Shown here: positions 25,401 through 35,860 of the stretch, piece after piece | Position numbering within the stretch: position 1 is the stretch's first letter | Layout: each line of letters starts with the position of its first letter | DNA from: Bolinopsis microptera | Lineage: Eukaryota > Ctenophora > Tentaculata > Lobata > Bolinopsidae | NCBI RefSeq assembly: GCF_026151205.1 | Contig: NC_087083.1 | Location: forward strand, 6,302,460 to 6,366,459 | Reading direction: 5' to 3' | DNA length: 64,000 nt | Program-made: the position numbers and the translations under genes | Notes under the pieces: generated by a model | Told to the model about the DNA's origin: nothing | Seen by the model: only the letters and a program-made list of their open reading frames with translations | Databases searched by the model: none

Positions 25401-25513
25401 GATGATGGTATGAAACCAAATTGGGGTACTGGAAGTCAAAATCCCGAATAAAATTGTAAAATCATATATTCCAAATCTCTGTCCCATTTTCAGTTTTTGA
25501 AGTTGAAATTTGC
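19441..25513. repeat. satellite sub-block D: alternating dimer (366 + 369 bp, 735 bp)
   Basis: One monomer type has CATATTATGACACG and TTTGGCCACAAACC. The other has CATATGACACG, GGTCGAAGG and GAACTCAAAT. The CATATT form is found at 20071, 20805, 21540, 21909, 22644, 23747 and 24482, mostly 734-735 bp apart, with one adjacent pair at 369. The 3-bp insertion TTA accounts for the longer monomer. Confidence 0.85.
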
Positions 25514-25531
25514 CGCAATTACGTTGTAAGG

Positions 25532-25770
25532 TTGGCTGTTTTATTCCGTCGTATATACCAAAATCTTGTTAGTACCTTAGCAACAGTAGTCAACACATCT
25601 TTCGCAGAGGGGATTTTCCCTAAAGCTTTGAAAACGGCAAAAGTTACACCTATACACAAAGGGGGTTATAAACTTGATGTAGCGAATTATAGACTTATCT
25701 CACTCTTGGGCTTGTTATGTGTTATGAAAAACTTATGCTTCATAAACTTAACAACAGTGCATTATTAGGA
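25532..25770 (+). pseudogene. reverse-transcriptase fragment of a second LINE
   Basis: The frame reads LVSTLATVVNTSFAEGIFP, then a stretch with KTAKVTPIHKGG and ANYRLISLL, matching the start of the non-LTR reverse transcriptase domain (usual form FPxxLKxAxVxPIxKxGD...NYRPISLL). Near 25715 the likely frame shifts to one reading [15 protein letters not shown]. The catalytic motifs are absent. The fragment sits immediately outside the right edge of the satellite. It differs from the LINE at the left end of the window. Confidence 0.75.
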
Positions 25771-26912
25771 ATTTCTTCAAGTGCCTGCATTTTGAGATTA
25801 GCTCGGTCCTGCTGTTGATGGACTTCGGGTTTTTGATGATGATGAGCTTTTCTGTCAGGCACAAGTTGCACGTTTTCACAATTTTTTATCTCGTTAACAA
25901 AATTGATTGGGTAATCAATGGTTATCCAATCACTAATCATGTGACAGCTTGTTACAACACCGTAATTGGGCTCTCTCAACGATTCCCATAATGCGGGAAA
26001 ATGTAATTTGAATGGCCAAACACAATCCAATACAATTTAGCTCCATCCAATTATTCAATTCCTCGAATGAGCGATAATAGCAAGTCATATCAGAAAAAAA
26101 AACTCAATCAGGAACTCATTGACTGAGCTATAAAGGCCTGACTTTTGGCCCCAATGGCGACAAAGAATGTTTAGGCTGGAAAATCTCAAGCTTGTTATGG
26201 CAGGCACAAATAAACAGGATTTAACTGTACTATGTGATTGGAGAAACCAGTAACATCGGACATCCATGTCCATTGTCCAGAGCACACGTGCTGTATATAC
26301 TTGATATTTTGATAAATTTATATGAGGTCTTGTTTATACTAGCACTGTTCTTTTTTATACTAAAGATATATTATGAGGTTTAAGAATCATTAAAACCACA
26401 AATGATTTTGGTTTGAAATTATAAGGGGATTGAAATCAAAATACAATTGACCTATGTAGAACATGAAATAAATAGCACGTCTCGCTTACTATCTAGGCTA
26501 AATGTACTGATCGCACTACGCACACAATTCTTTTGTTTTCACTCAATCAAAAACGATGCAACAAGTTGGAAATAAACTTAACATTTTGAAATAAAAGAAG
26601 AGTTTAACGATGCCAAAGTCCGTCGTAAGCTGAGCGAAAAGAGAATAGTAATAAATAATTTAGGTATGGATTTGTGAGCATTAAACTAGCTAGAGCTATA
26701 CGTCAATTATTTTAGGATCTAATAGATAATATTATAATCAATAGATTTGCTATGGAACTTAACGAATTATGCTTTTACGAATTAGCTAAAGTCGTTAAAC
26801 AAAGAGTTTATCGTTTATTGAACAGCGCATTCAAAAACGTAAAAGTATATCAATGAAAAAATATGAAGTTGCACCAAATATAAAAAATTATAATAACTCG
26901 ACGTTATCGAAA
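25771..26912. other. AT-rich spacer between satellite/LINE fragment and the 5.35-kb repeat
   Basis: Short open frames (for example 25740-26030 on the minus strand) show no recognisable domain. The first part could belong to a decayed transposon. No repeat or RNA gene was recognised. Confidence 0.5.
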
Positions 26913-27408
26913 AACTTTAGAACATAGAAGATAGAAGATGAATATTGAAAATATGTCATTATATAGCATTTGAAAAACATGCAACAAATAAGTTAGTTTA
27001 AAGTTATTTCATGCCACAAAATCACACGACAGGATCATGTAACTTTGACTAATTATTAATTAAATTCCTAACATTAAGAATTTAGTCCCTACAGCTACAA
27101 TTTTAACTTTCTCTTTACAATTTCGTTGTCCCGATCGATACTTAATGTTAAAGATTCGAATTAAAATTGAAGTATCATTTTAAAGATTTATCTGTTTGTT
27201 TGTGACTTTGTTAATCAAACCAAGTCACCACAATCATTTTTCAGTTGATTAGCAAGTTTAAAAGTTCCCTAGATAAAAAGATGTTCGTGGCCAGCACGAT
27301 TCGCCTAAACTTAATGAAGTCCAGTCGCTGGATTTCCGGAACACGAAGGTTGTGCAGTCAAGTGGAGTGGAGTAGAGTGCTGAGCGTTGCAGTGATGAAA
27401 TGATGACG

Positions 27409-27516
27409 TCACGTTTCACCGTCCGACACGGCCTCTTGAATCTCGCTGGGCACCAGGAGTAATTCACAACATTTCACCTTGTGCTCCGTGCTGTTGTCTA
27501 TGGGGTTATGTCGCAT
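27409..27516 (-). CDS. exon-like short ORF in the 5.35-kb unit, unknown product
   Basis: Thirty-five codons start at ATG 27516, directly after a splice-acceptor-like TTTTAATTTCAG, and end at TGA 27409. The peptide includes STEHKVKCCELLLVPSEIQE. A donor-like AAG|GTGAAA lies inside it, so it may be a spliced exon of a larger gene. It shares [KR]-[VI]-[KR]-C-C-E-L-[LI] followed by an I-x-E-A-[VL] stretch with the frame at 28455. No family is recognised. Later copies carry indels here, so conservation cannot be judged. Confidence 0.3.
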   Translation of the reverse strand: MRHNPIDNSTEHKVKCCELLLVPSEIQEAVSDGET

Positions 27517-28109
27517 CCTGAAATTAAAACACTCGTCAGAGAAGAGATAATTTTAATTGTGAGTTCTGTAAAACAAGGGGATATGGATCATAGAGATCAG
27601 TCGATAACCATACACTTAATTCATATCAACGAGTTCAATACGCTGTGAGTAACACGAAATGAAGGAACATCTTCAAACTACTACTAAATTTCTTGTTGTA
27701 CACCCGTTTATGTGAAATGTTCAATTTGGTTTTGTCTCCTGTAGAAATCGGGTAAATGTCAAGTAGGTCAAACAATTAAAGTCACAGCTAAGTGGTTTGC
27801 AATAAAACTACTTTACTACTTTGAGTACATAAAATAATAAAATAACTGTAAGCATATAGATATCATACCAGTCAGTTTGAAGTCTGTACAATCTGTCCAA
27901 AGTAAGCTTATTTATTTGTGTTCGGCCGTCAGTAAAAAATGATCGGGTCAAGAATAAAGAATGTCACCTGATTTGAAAACAGTTGGACTTCTTTGACAGG
28001 CGTGTAGTCAAAAGTCGAAGTTCCGGCTAAATGAACTGCAGTAATTGTCACTGGCAGGCTTAAACAACAAGTCACCTGCCAACTGAACAGTTCACATGGT
28101 TCATAACCA

Positions 28110-28137
28110 GCGCGCGGGCTTTTTAAACGACGCGCGC
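28110..28137. promoter_or_regulatory. GCGC-rich patch in the 5.35-kb unit
   Basis: Two GCGCGC blocks flank TTTTTAAACGAC in otherwise AT-rich DNA. The patch recurs, with small indels, near 44127, 49548, 54886 and 60326 in later copies. A promoter or protein-binding role is only inference. Confidence 0.35.
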
Positions 28138-28454
28138 ACTGATTTGCGCATGAAAAGACGTAACAGTATTACCGCGTATTCCAGCGAGTTGCTTAATCAA
28201 ACCTACAGTTGCAGATCTGTAAGTTAGTCAGTAAAAGTTGGGAACGCTTCAAGAATATACCAATAATTCGGTCAATCTCAATTATCAATCAGTCGTACAA
28301 AAACCACAAAGGCAGTAAATAGGTAGCCTAACTAGTTCCTTCAAAGTTCTGTCGGTAAAATTATCATACAGCTCCAAGAAAAGCAATTCTAATCTGATTA
28401 TAAAGTGACAAAACTTGACAAAAACAATAAGATTTAATCGCATTAATTTTGCCC

Positions 28455-28646
28455 TTAATTCTTAACCCTGTCACAGTCTTTTTTCTCGTTGATCTTATCG
28501 ATAAGAGCTTCAATGATCCCGTCACTTTGATCGAGAGCAATCAGCTCGCAACATCTTATTCGATACTCCAATTTACCGTCAAGGAAGTCAAGTCTGTATC
28601 TGTAGGTTTGGTAATTGTTACTTTTGTAACAGTTATTGTACGTCAA
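28455..28646 (-). CDS. exon-like ORF with CCEL motif in the 5.35-kb unit, unknown product
   Basis: The frame (about 63 codons, stop at 28455) reads LDFLDGKLEYRIRCCELIAL and then an acidic/basic helical tail ending DCDRVKN. An acceptor-like CCTACAG precedes the first part, and no convincing ATG is present, so it would be an internal or last exon. The charge pattern looks more protein-like than neighbouring frames, and the motif resembles the peptide at 27409. Function unknown. Confidence 0.3.
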   Translation of the reverse strand: MTYNNCYKSNNYQTYRYRLDFLDGKLEYRIRCCELIALDQSDGIIEALIDKINEKKDCDRVKN

Positions 28647-31600
28647 TTTCTGTACAGCGGGGTGAAGCGGAAAGTGCTTATCTTGACTTCTAGCACGTTC
28701 ATTTTCTCTATAGCGAGACAGCGAATAAAAAGAAAAATATTGCAGGAATTCACTGTAATCATGTAATACGTTTTAACTTTAGGTATTCTACGGTAATTAC
28801 ATTTCTTTAGCTTTGAAAATATTTCACATAACTACAGCCACTAGCCGATGTTTGCAATTCAATACTAAATGAACTGTGTGCTACAAAACGCAATGATCTC
28901 GAGACACGGAAATGATTGTGATTTTAATTACAAATGCTCAAATGACTCCAAAAATACATAAACAAGGCCACTACTTCACTTTACTTAACTTAACTTTAAT
29001 ACACGTTTTTATAAAGCAATGAAAAAACCTGCATATTTCTGCTCCCCTTTTATTAGTATCCAGGTAAAATTTATCGAGTATAATATTTTGAATTTTGTGC
29101 CCCGGGATAGCTTAATCAGTCGTGTCTAAGTAGCCCCACTTAAACCGTTATTCAAAGATAGTCTGATAGTGATGTCTGATAAGAGTATGAATTACTGAAT
29201 TGCATTTTAGAGACAATGGTTTAATCGGGAAGAATTATCTCTGATTTCAGTCGAGTCTAGGACTAATCCTGTTACAAAATACTAAATACTCTAAATTCTG
29301 TTCAAGTATTATCTGACACAATTCCAAGTAGTTTCCTTGTGAAATGTTCCCTGAATTGTAGCTAAATCTCGATAAATGTCATCTTATATTATAGCAGTGG
29401 AGTAAAAAAGGTCATCACAGCTACAGGGCTGCGTCATCGTTATTTAGAGGTTAAGAGGGGTCCGATAGGATTCTAATTACGAAGATTAAAACTCGCAGGT
29501 TGCACAGAAATCGCGAAATATCTTGTCCGCATGTCACACGATTCTTTATAGTCTGTAAGCCATGACTCGCGATTAATCAAAATATAAAATTGGCAGTGAA
29601 TAGTGATGGAAGAAAACAATCAATTTAGCCTGATCATTAACGCAAAATCTGTGAAATTTTTGTGTCATCACAATAATTTTTATATTTGGCTTCAGTGGTG
29701 ACTGGTGGCAGAAAACCTGCTAATATGAATCATCGTGAAAAGACTTGAAAAGTAGCAGTTCACACGGAGTTTTAAACAACAATTCGTGTTAAACATTTGT
29801 GCATGGTACTTAAAGTAGCTGTGAATAAAATGGATTTCCTTGAGCCGTGATTCTATGAAGCAGAGCTGAGAAATATTTAAAACCAGCAGTTCCGAAACGG
29901 CCGGACCCAGAACGCTGCGTTCATGCTAAAACATCTCGAGTTGATTACTCTAGTGGCAGTTTTAAAGTCTGGAATTTACGAACACCCGAGCTGGATGGCC
30001 AGGACATTAGTCGTGGTACATTTATATCGACACACACTTAACCTTCTCCCAGCTACCGGAATTTCTAACCTCCCGAAACTCCTGTAACTCGTGCTGCAGT
30101 GAGGCTACAGCTTCTAATCATTGGCACTGGTATCCTACTTGATTGCAACGCTGGAAATCCCGTATAGAAACATACCAGAATCAATATGATCAATCCCAGG
30201 AGTGCTATATATAGACGCAGAAATTATTAAGCAGTCAAGTGTCTAGTGTCTACGCTATAATATCGACATTATAATGCTGCAGTTGTCATTGCAATTCGTC
30301 CGGGTATGGTAAAATCATTTTAACAGATCCTGATAACCGAAGATGCGTCACTGATATCATCAGCAAACCATCACATACGCTATATTTCAATATCAGGTGT
30401 CCTTAGTCTTACTACGTGTTGTATCCTTGAGATTAGGTTTAAAATAATGTTTATTCAATAGAATAAGGCAACATAAATCACCACAGCGGTTACAGCGATG
30501 TTGAACATCTGACTCTACCACAGTGGAGGTGGTGGATCATGAGATTTGCATATTTGGTGCGTCACTTCTGGAACCTGATTGGTCAATCACTAAAATGTGT
30601 AAAATAAATTTGCCCAGGTATTGGATAGTACTTCATTCCACCTTCAGCTTACAAATTCTGGGGAATTTCTGTCCTCAAACATTCAGGTATTTTCCGAATA
30701 TTTTTGGGACTAGAACACCGGCCCTACACAGCAATGAGGAGTATTTCGCCAAAAGAGAAGGCATGCGACACATCAGGCCCTACAAAACTTTTACAGATAC
30801 CTTCCGACATCTATACATCAATATATCCAGCTATTGATCTCCATCAAAAGGGCCAATTGATATCGAATTGATCATTCAATATAAAGGGTGGTGACGAAGA
30901 GTTAGTACTTAGTATGCTTAAATAGATGAGGACGATGAAAGTTGCACGTGCACACAGTTCAATACTCCAAATCACGTGACACTAGCTGCCAAAGCCACGT
31001 GACAGTGACCCAGCAACAGGAAGTGTGTATCTAAGCCGCGAGAGAAGATCAAAGAGTTGGAGACACGTGAGGCGTGGAAGAATGGGGCCACGACGACTAC
31101 TTTTAACTGCCCCAGAATGAAATGCACTTAAAGTGGGGGTCAACGGAAACGTCAAACCATGTTTCAGGTTTCAGTAAACTTCTGTATCGTCCTGTTTCAG
31201 CGTTGTAGCAACTTATCCGGGCAGAGCGAGACGACGCGAGGAGATGAGGTTGATAAATTTGTCACTCGATAACTTGTCGTAATCTGTTCCCATTATCAGT
31301 AATTTGTCCATATTACATAATTACAACTACTCAGTACTCCTTTTTCACCCCACACCCTATTTTTCATCCAACTCTTAGAACTCCTATCTCCACCATACCA
31401 TAGTTCAGTTTAAGTGGACCAATTAAAAATGAAGACCCTTAAAATATTAAGTCGATAAAAATCTAGCCCTAGATTTTAGATATTTAATGTGTTTAATAGC
31501 ACGGACCATCTGATGCAAATTATTTCCAAATTACGGGCGATTATCTTAAGTGTTTGGATATTAACTTCAGGAAGGATAAATATTGGAAAGTAAATGTTTT

Positions 31601-33853
31601 ATGCGGAGTTTCAGGTAGGCAAATAATGTGATCTTTATTTGTAGGTCTATCACATTCTTTATATCACTTTCTTTATATAGCACAATCAAGACACCAATAT
31701 TGGTTAACGTATAAAAAGCAAAATCTTCTACCAATAGTTTGAAAAACTCGACCTCAACCCAACAGAGATAAAATCGATTCTTGATCAGTTAAGAATATCT
31801 AAATATTGATTTAAGTGTTTATAGATCAGTCGAGTTATTCAAACTTTGTTTAACAATAACACATTGCAACAAACGAGACGTGTAGGTCCACACAATAGTA
31901 TACAGCGACACCGCGGTGAACTTACGTCACAAAAATTAATAAGTTATGAAACGAGATCTTTACAAATCCCTGTTTACCATAATGTTTGTATATAAGTATT
32001 CTTTAACATCCTTTATATTTATAACGTGTACAGTTAAAAATAAAAATTCTTTCTCTTGCGACCCAAAAATCATGTTTCCTAAATTACTGTTTAATTCCGA
32101 CATTATCCCTGAAAACCATTAACTTCAACAATTAAATTAAATATTGAAGGAGGAATTAAGATCGAATCTTAAACATAAACAAGGCCATCTCAAATATATA
32201 CGAAAGATACATCATCAAGCAGGGGTGTACACACAACACCCCTTTACAAGTCAAACTCTCAAACAATCTATCTGGCCGAAAACATCTTCTAAATCTAAGC
32301 TTTTTGGCTCTAGAACAATCAAGAAATAACGTAAAAATAAAAATGCAAAAATGTAATGTAGCAAAGTTTATATATGAATAACCTAAGTAAAAATCATCAG
32401 ACCCAAGTAGGCCAGCATGTCGAATAGCTGATTTCAAAATAAGATGGAACGTTTTGTACCGACTTCAGCTCTTTAAATCATCAAAAGTACTATAAATCTT
32501 AATCTTTTCCATCGCTATACGCTAACAATACCACATAATACCATGAAGATTACACGCTCACAGCGCATTGCACGTGCAAAAATACTTTTAATGATAAACA
32601 GATCGTGCCAATGATGGCATCTTTACAAAATATTTCATGTGGTATTGCTGGAGCCTTGATCGATCTATAATATATAGACCTTTTGAAATAGCATAGAATT
32701 TTACTTATTAAGTTATTTAGTTTATAATATATTATTATGAAGTTGTAAATTTAGGTTCCAAATTCTTAACATCTTTGCAAATTGCTGTGTTTTTTTTACA
32801 AAAGGAATGATTTTTTGAGTTTTAATCTACTGCTAGTTTGACTCAAACAAGTTAAGAAAATCTTAGTTCATCATTAAATTCATTACAAATAAAATAATGA
32901 AATTAACCAAGGAACCGAGCTTAGCAGATTGCAAAGATGTCGATTATAGTACCAAACATATCATATTCTAATATAATATTATATTCAAGTTATCATATAT
33001 TAACGATGAGGCAGAGCATGCGCTGCAATACCGTCCAAACTCAACTCATTAAATTAACTACATTAGTTAACCATTTGGTTATTTTCGGAGTTCACTTGAC
33101 TATGATAGTGTAAAATAATCCATTTATAAGGGTCGTTGAAACGCTACACTTCAGCATTTTTGATATTGAATAACTTTACGAGCTCTGATAAAGCCGAGGA
33201 ATTATTTAATTAATATATTAAAATTCAGTGCATTTCTAAATTTTTCAGTTCATTGAGGTTACATGTTCAGAAATTAACATTTGTTTGTCATTAATTAGTG
33301 ATAGCGTTTCAACGTCCGGGAAGAATGTGCAGAATTTTCTGGGAAATTGTTAGGAATTTCATAACAAGGGGCGAATCAAGCAAAATAAATTCAAAACACG
33401 TAAAAATAGGTGTCCAATGTAGGTAATAATTAATATGTGTCAGTTCCACAATGGAACGAATTACAAAACTTCAATTCATGCAAGGTCCGTAATCTGTTTG
33501 GCGCTGTTTGAGGGACGATATTATAATTGCAGAACGAACGTATTACTAATATAGTTTTTGAACTGTTTCATTCTTGTTTGAACGATTCGTCGTTATGATG
33601 CCCATAGCGGCAAAGCAAACTTCACTATTTTGTCCGAAACGAAATAAGTATTTATATACTCAGACTTAGTAACAACATGAAACGTGCATACTATGGCGAG
33701 GAAGTTGTGCGCGCACACGTGCGCTTTCCTCCCCTCTTAAAATCTTTTCATCAGACTAATAAATATATAATTCATCGCTGCTTGCAGCCATGAAAGGAGC
33801 GTCTTGGAGTTCATTACAATATGTACAGTGTCATCTGACTTTCGCTTTCGTGA

Positions 33854-33907
33854 TGACGTCACGTGATAGTGATGACGTCACGTGGTTTGACGCAGCTGAT
33901 GACGTCA
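33854..33907. promoter_or_regulatory. cluster of three CRE palindromes, two fused to E-boxes
   Basis: TGACGTCA occurs at 33854, 33873 and 33900. The first two run on as TGACGTCACGTG, so a CRE (bZIP ATF/CREB site) overlaps an E-box CACGTG (bHLH-Zip site) by two bases. The sequence matches are exact; regulatory use is inferred. Confidence 0.6.
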
Positions 33908-34081
33908 TGTGAGCTGTCATGTGAGGACTATCTCCCTTTCAAGGTTCACGTAAGTGAGCTTCAGATGTGGATGTTAGAATTAGCTCGCAGCAGTGCACTT
34001 TGTACTCAAGTAGGGCGGTATTTCCCACCTGCCTGCGGTGTCTGAGGAATACTTCCATTAAAACTGTGTGAAACACTTCTT

Positions 34082-34347
34082 GTTACAGTTACAGTTACAG
34101 TTACAGTTACAGTTACAGTTACAGTTACAGTTACAGTTACAGTTACAGTTACAGTTACAGTTACAGTTACAGTTACAGTTACAGTTACAGTTACAGTTAC
34201 AGTTACAGTTGGAACTACAGTTACAGTTACAGTTGGAACTAAAGTTACAGTTACAGTTACAGTTACAGTTACAGTTACAGTTACAGTTACAGTTACAGTT
34301 ACAGTTACAGTTACAGTTACAGTTACAGTTACAGTTACAGTTACAGT
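34082..34347. repeat. hexamer array (TTACAG)n, about 44 copies
   Basis: Near-perfect GTTACA/TTACAG repeats, broken by two TTGGAACT interruptions near 34208 and 34233. In one frame it gives alternating L-Q, in another N-C; both are artefacts. It is not a known telomere repeat. Confidence 0.97.
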
Positions 34348-34378
34348 CAGTAACAGGGCTACAGTTACAATAATTAGA

Positions 34379-34423
34379 GGTACAACAAAAGTATTGAATA
34401 ATATTCAATACTTTTGTTGTACC
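34379..34423. repeat. near-perfect hairpin, 21-bp arms and 3-nt loop
   Basis: GGTACAACAAAAGTATTGAA plus T (34379-34399) is the exact reverse complement of 34403-34423, separated by AAT. Pairing continues outward with two mismatches to about 34371-34431. The hairpin lies about 30 bp after the hexamer array. Confidence 0.93.
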
Positions 34424-34817
34424 CCTAAATATATTCAATGAATATGGGATAGAACTGGACAAAAAAAGGCTTAACAACTTAATGATAACAACTTAACGAT
34501 AACAACTTAATGATAACAATAACAATGACATTAATATTTGATTAAGCCTTTAATCACTCCCTAAGAGTGTTGGCATAACAATAACATTGTCAAAACGGTA
34601 TAAACGTGCAGATAATATTATAACATTATGCAAATAACATTGCAGGGCAGCTTTATAGTTGATATTGAAATGTTGATAGTATGAGGTGTTTATTTTTGAC
34701 ATGATCATCATAGCAGCAGACATTACGGCACGTGAAATCAAATCTAATTTTGCAAAAATGAAAATTTGGGTGTTATTGACCACAGCTCTATCTGTTAAAG
34801 ACCGGGTGCACTATTTC

Positions 34818-34851
34818 ATCTTTTAAAATCTTTTAAAAGATTTTAAAAGAT
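34818..34851. repeat. perfect 34-bp palindrome of AAAATCTTTT type
   Basis: The stretch equals its own reverse complement over all 34 bases and is built from repeated TTTTAAAA and ATC/GAT blocks. It could extrude a cruciform. Confidence 0.93.
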
Positions 34852-35740
34852 TTTTCGGGAAATAAATCTCTAATTTCAATGTTATGCACTTCGGCAGATC
34901 TGATGACAAAAGAGTAATTGTAAATTATGGAGGTAAATCCAAAACTAGGTCCACAAACGCCAGTCCGAAACATACATTACTGCAGGAGAGACCTGATTAA
35001 GTACTGAAGGAGGCGGGAAAAAAATCGCACAATTACTGTGACATATGATTACTTGACCGGTAGGGTGTTTACTAGGGTGAAATTGCAATTCTATTCGATC
35101 AACCGGCAAACTTAGGTCCGTCAACCGGTCAGTATTTCGGAGGACAGTAAGTATTGCGGAGGAGGGACGTTGGAAGAAAATTCTTGATTGAACGGGGGAC
35201 AAACAAGATACGATTTCGGACTTTGGTGCCGGGCAGTTGACACATGAATGAGGGTCATTACGTTTTACAGTCGGAGGAATGTTGGATTCAGACCTGAATT
35301 CTCATTCATGAAGACGGGAAATTTGATGCACGTTCGTGAGATTTTTTTTGCGGGAAAATAATGATGTCGGAACAATGGCTTATAGTTGAATTTACTGAGT
35401 TGCATAGCGTGGTGTTAATACTCTAACGTGATTGGCGGATGTAGGACAGTATTGGAGCTGTGATTTGTGGATGATAATCACGTGGGTGTCACGTGACCCG
35501 AGTGAGCGTGACGCAGGGCTCCTCACAACACAGGAGAAGAAACAACTACCAGTAATTACAGCTCTGTCACTAACATGCAGCCGCGCAGGCACTTCACCAC
35601 CATGTCGCTCCTTCTTAGGAATTTAGTTCAAATTGCATATTCATCAAGTTCGTGAGTGTGGTGGTGAAAATACCGCATCCTTACCTCAACATTCTCTGAA
35701 CCTCGTGCCAGTGGAATTATGCACCAGACTGGGATAGTCT

Positions 35741-35860
35741 AGAGCCAATGAGTGCTGCTGATTTTGATCACGTGACAATGAGAGCCAATGGGAGCCGCTG
35801 ATTTTGATCACGTGACAATGAGAGCCAATGAGTGCTGCTGATTTTGATCACGTGACTTGA
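35741..35860. repeat. three 40-bp tandem units with CCAAT and TCACGTGA
   Basis: Units start at 35741, 35781 and 35821 with AGAGCCAATG and each contains GATTTTGATCACGTGAC. CCAAT and the E-box CACGTG are each repeated with 40-bp phasing. Two further related elements follow (ACCAATGGGGCACGTGG near 35890). Confidence 0.9.

Larger units (their letters stand above)
7541..25513. repeat. 18-kb satellite array, 366-369 bp monomer, about 46 copies
   Basis: The unit is counted from recurring landmarks such as GACACGATTGAGGTGCTGG (7630, 8389, 8755, 9121 and so on); steps are 366 bp in most of the array and alternate 366/369 in the last part. The first monomer is diverged (for example CCATGACCGAAAATTTAC near 7550). 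The right edge breaks at TTTGAAGTTGAAATTTGCCG. Copies differ by only a few bases, so the array is young or well homogenised. An identical 92-codon minus-strand open frame recurs once per monomer but starts with TTG and follows homogenisation, not selection. A hAT-like element interrupts the array at 10691-11754. Confidence 0.97.
26913..32257. repeat. 5.35-kb tandem repeat, copy 1 (clean, full length)
   Basis: The copy starts at AACTTTAGAACATAGAAGAT (26913) and ends at TTTACAAGTCAAACT (32257). The same start sequence follows the same end sequence at every internal junction of the later copies, which defines the unit as about 5345 bp. It is AT-rich with a GCGC-rich patch (28110-28137) and several CACGTG sites (30968-31070). 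No rRNA, tRNA, snRNA or histone gene is recognisable in it. Two short exon-like minus-strand frames are listed separately. Confidence 0.9.

Noticed and set aside
20061..25419. A 60-70 codon minus-strand frame (MVCGQKCHL...) repeated in the dimeric satellite block
   Set aside because: Same reason: one per dimer of a satellite, no domain, and it shifts with the TTA insertion.
7541..25513. Possible CRISPR array
   Set aside because: Units are 366 bp, contiguous and without unique spacers, in a eukaryotic context.
25740..26285. Minus-strand frames of 96 and 66 codons next to the LINE fragment
   Set aside because: No recognisable domain; probably chance or decayed transposon sequence.
30905..30925. 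GTTAGTACTTAGTATG, resembling part of a 5S rRNA (GGTTAGTACTTGGATG)
   Set aside because: Only about 13 bases agree; the rest of the 5S sequence, box A/C and the T-run terminator are absent.
34082..34347. Interstitial telomere repeat
   Set aside because: TTACAG is not a known animal telomere motif, and the array is internal with non-telomeric interruptions.
34058..34477. Frames of repeated N-C and L-Q residues
   Set aside because: Translations of the TTACAG hexamer array.
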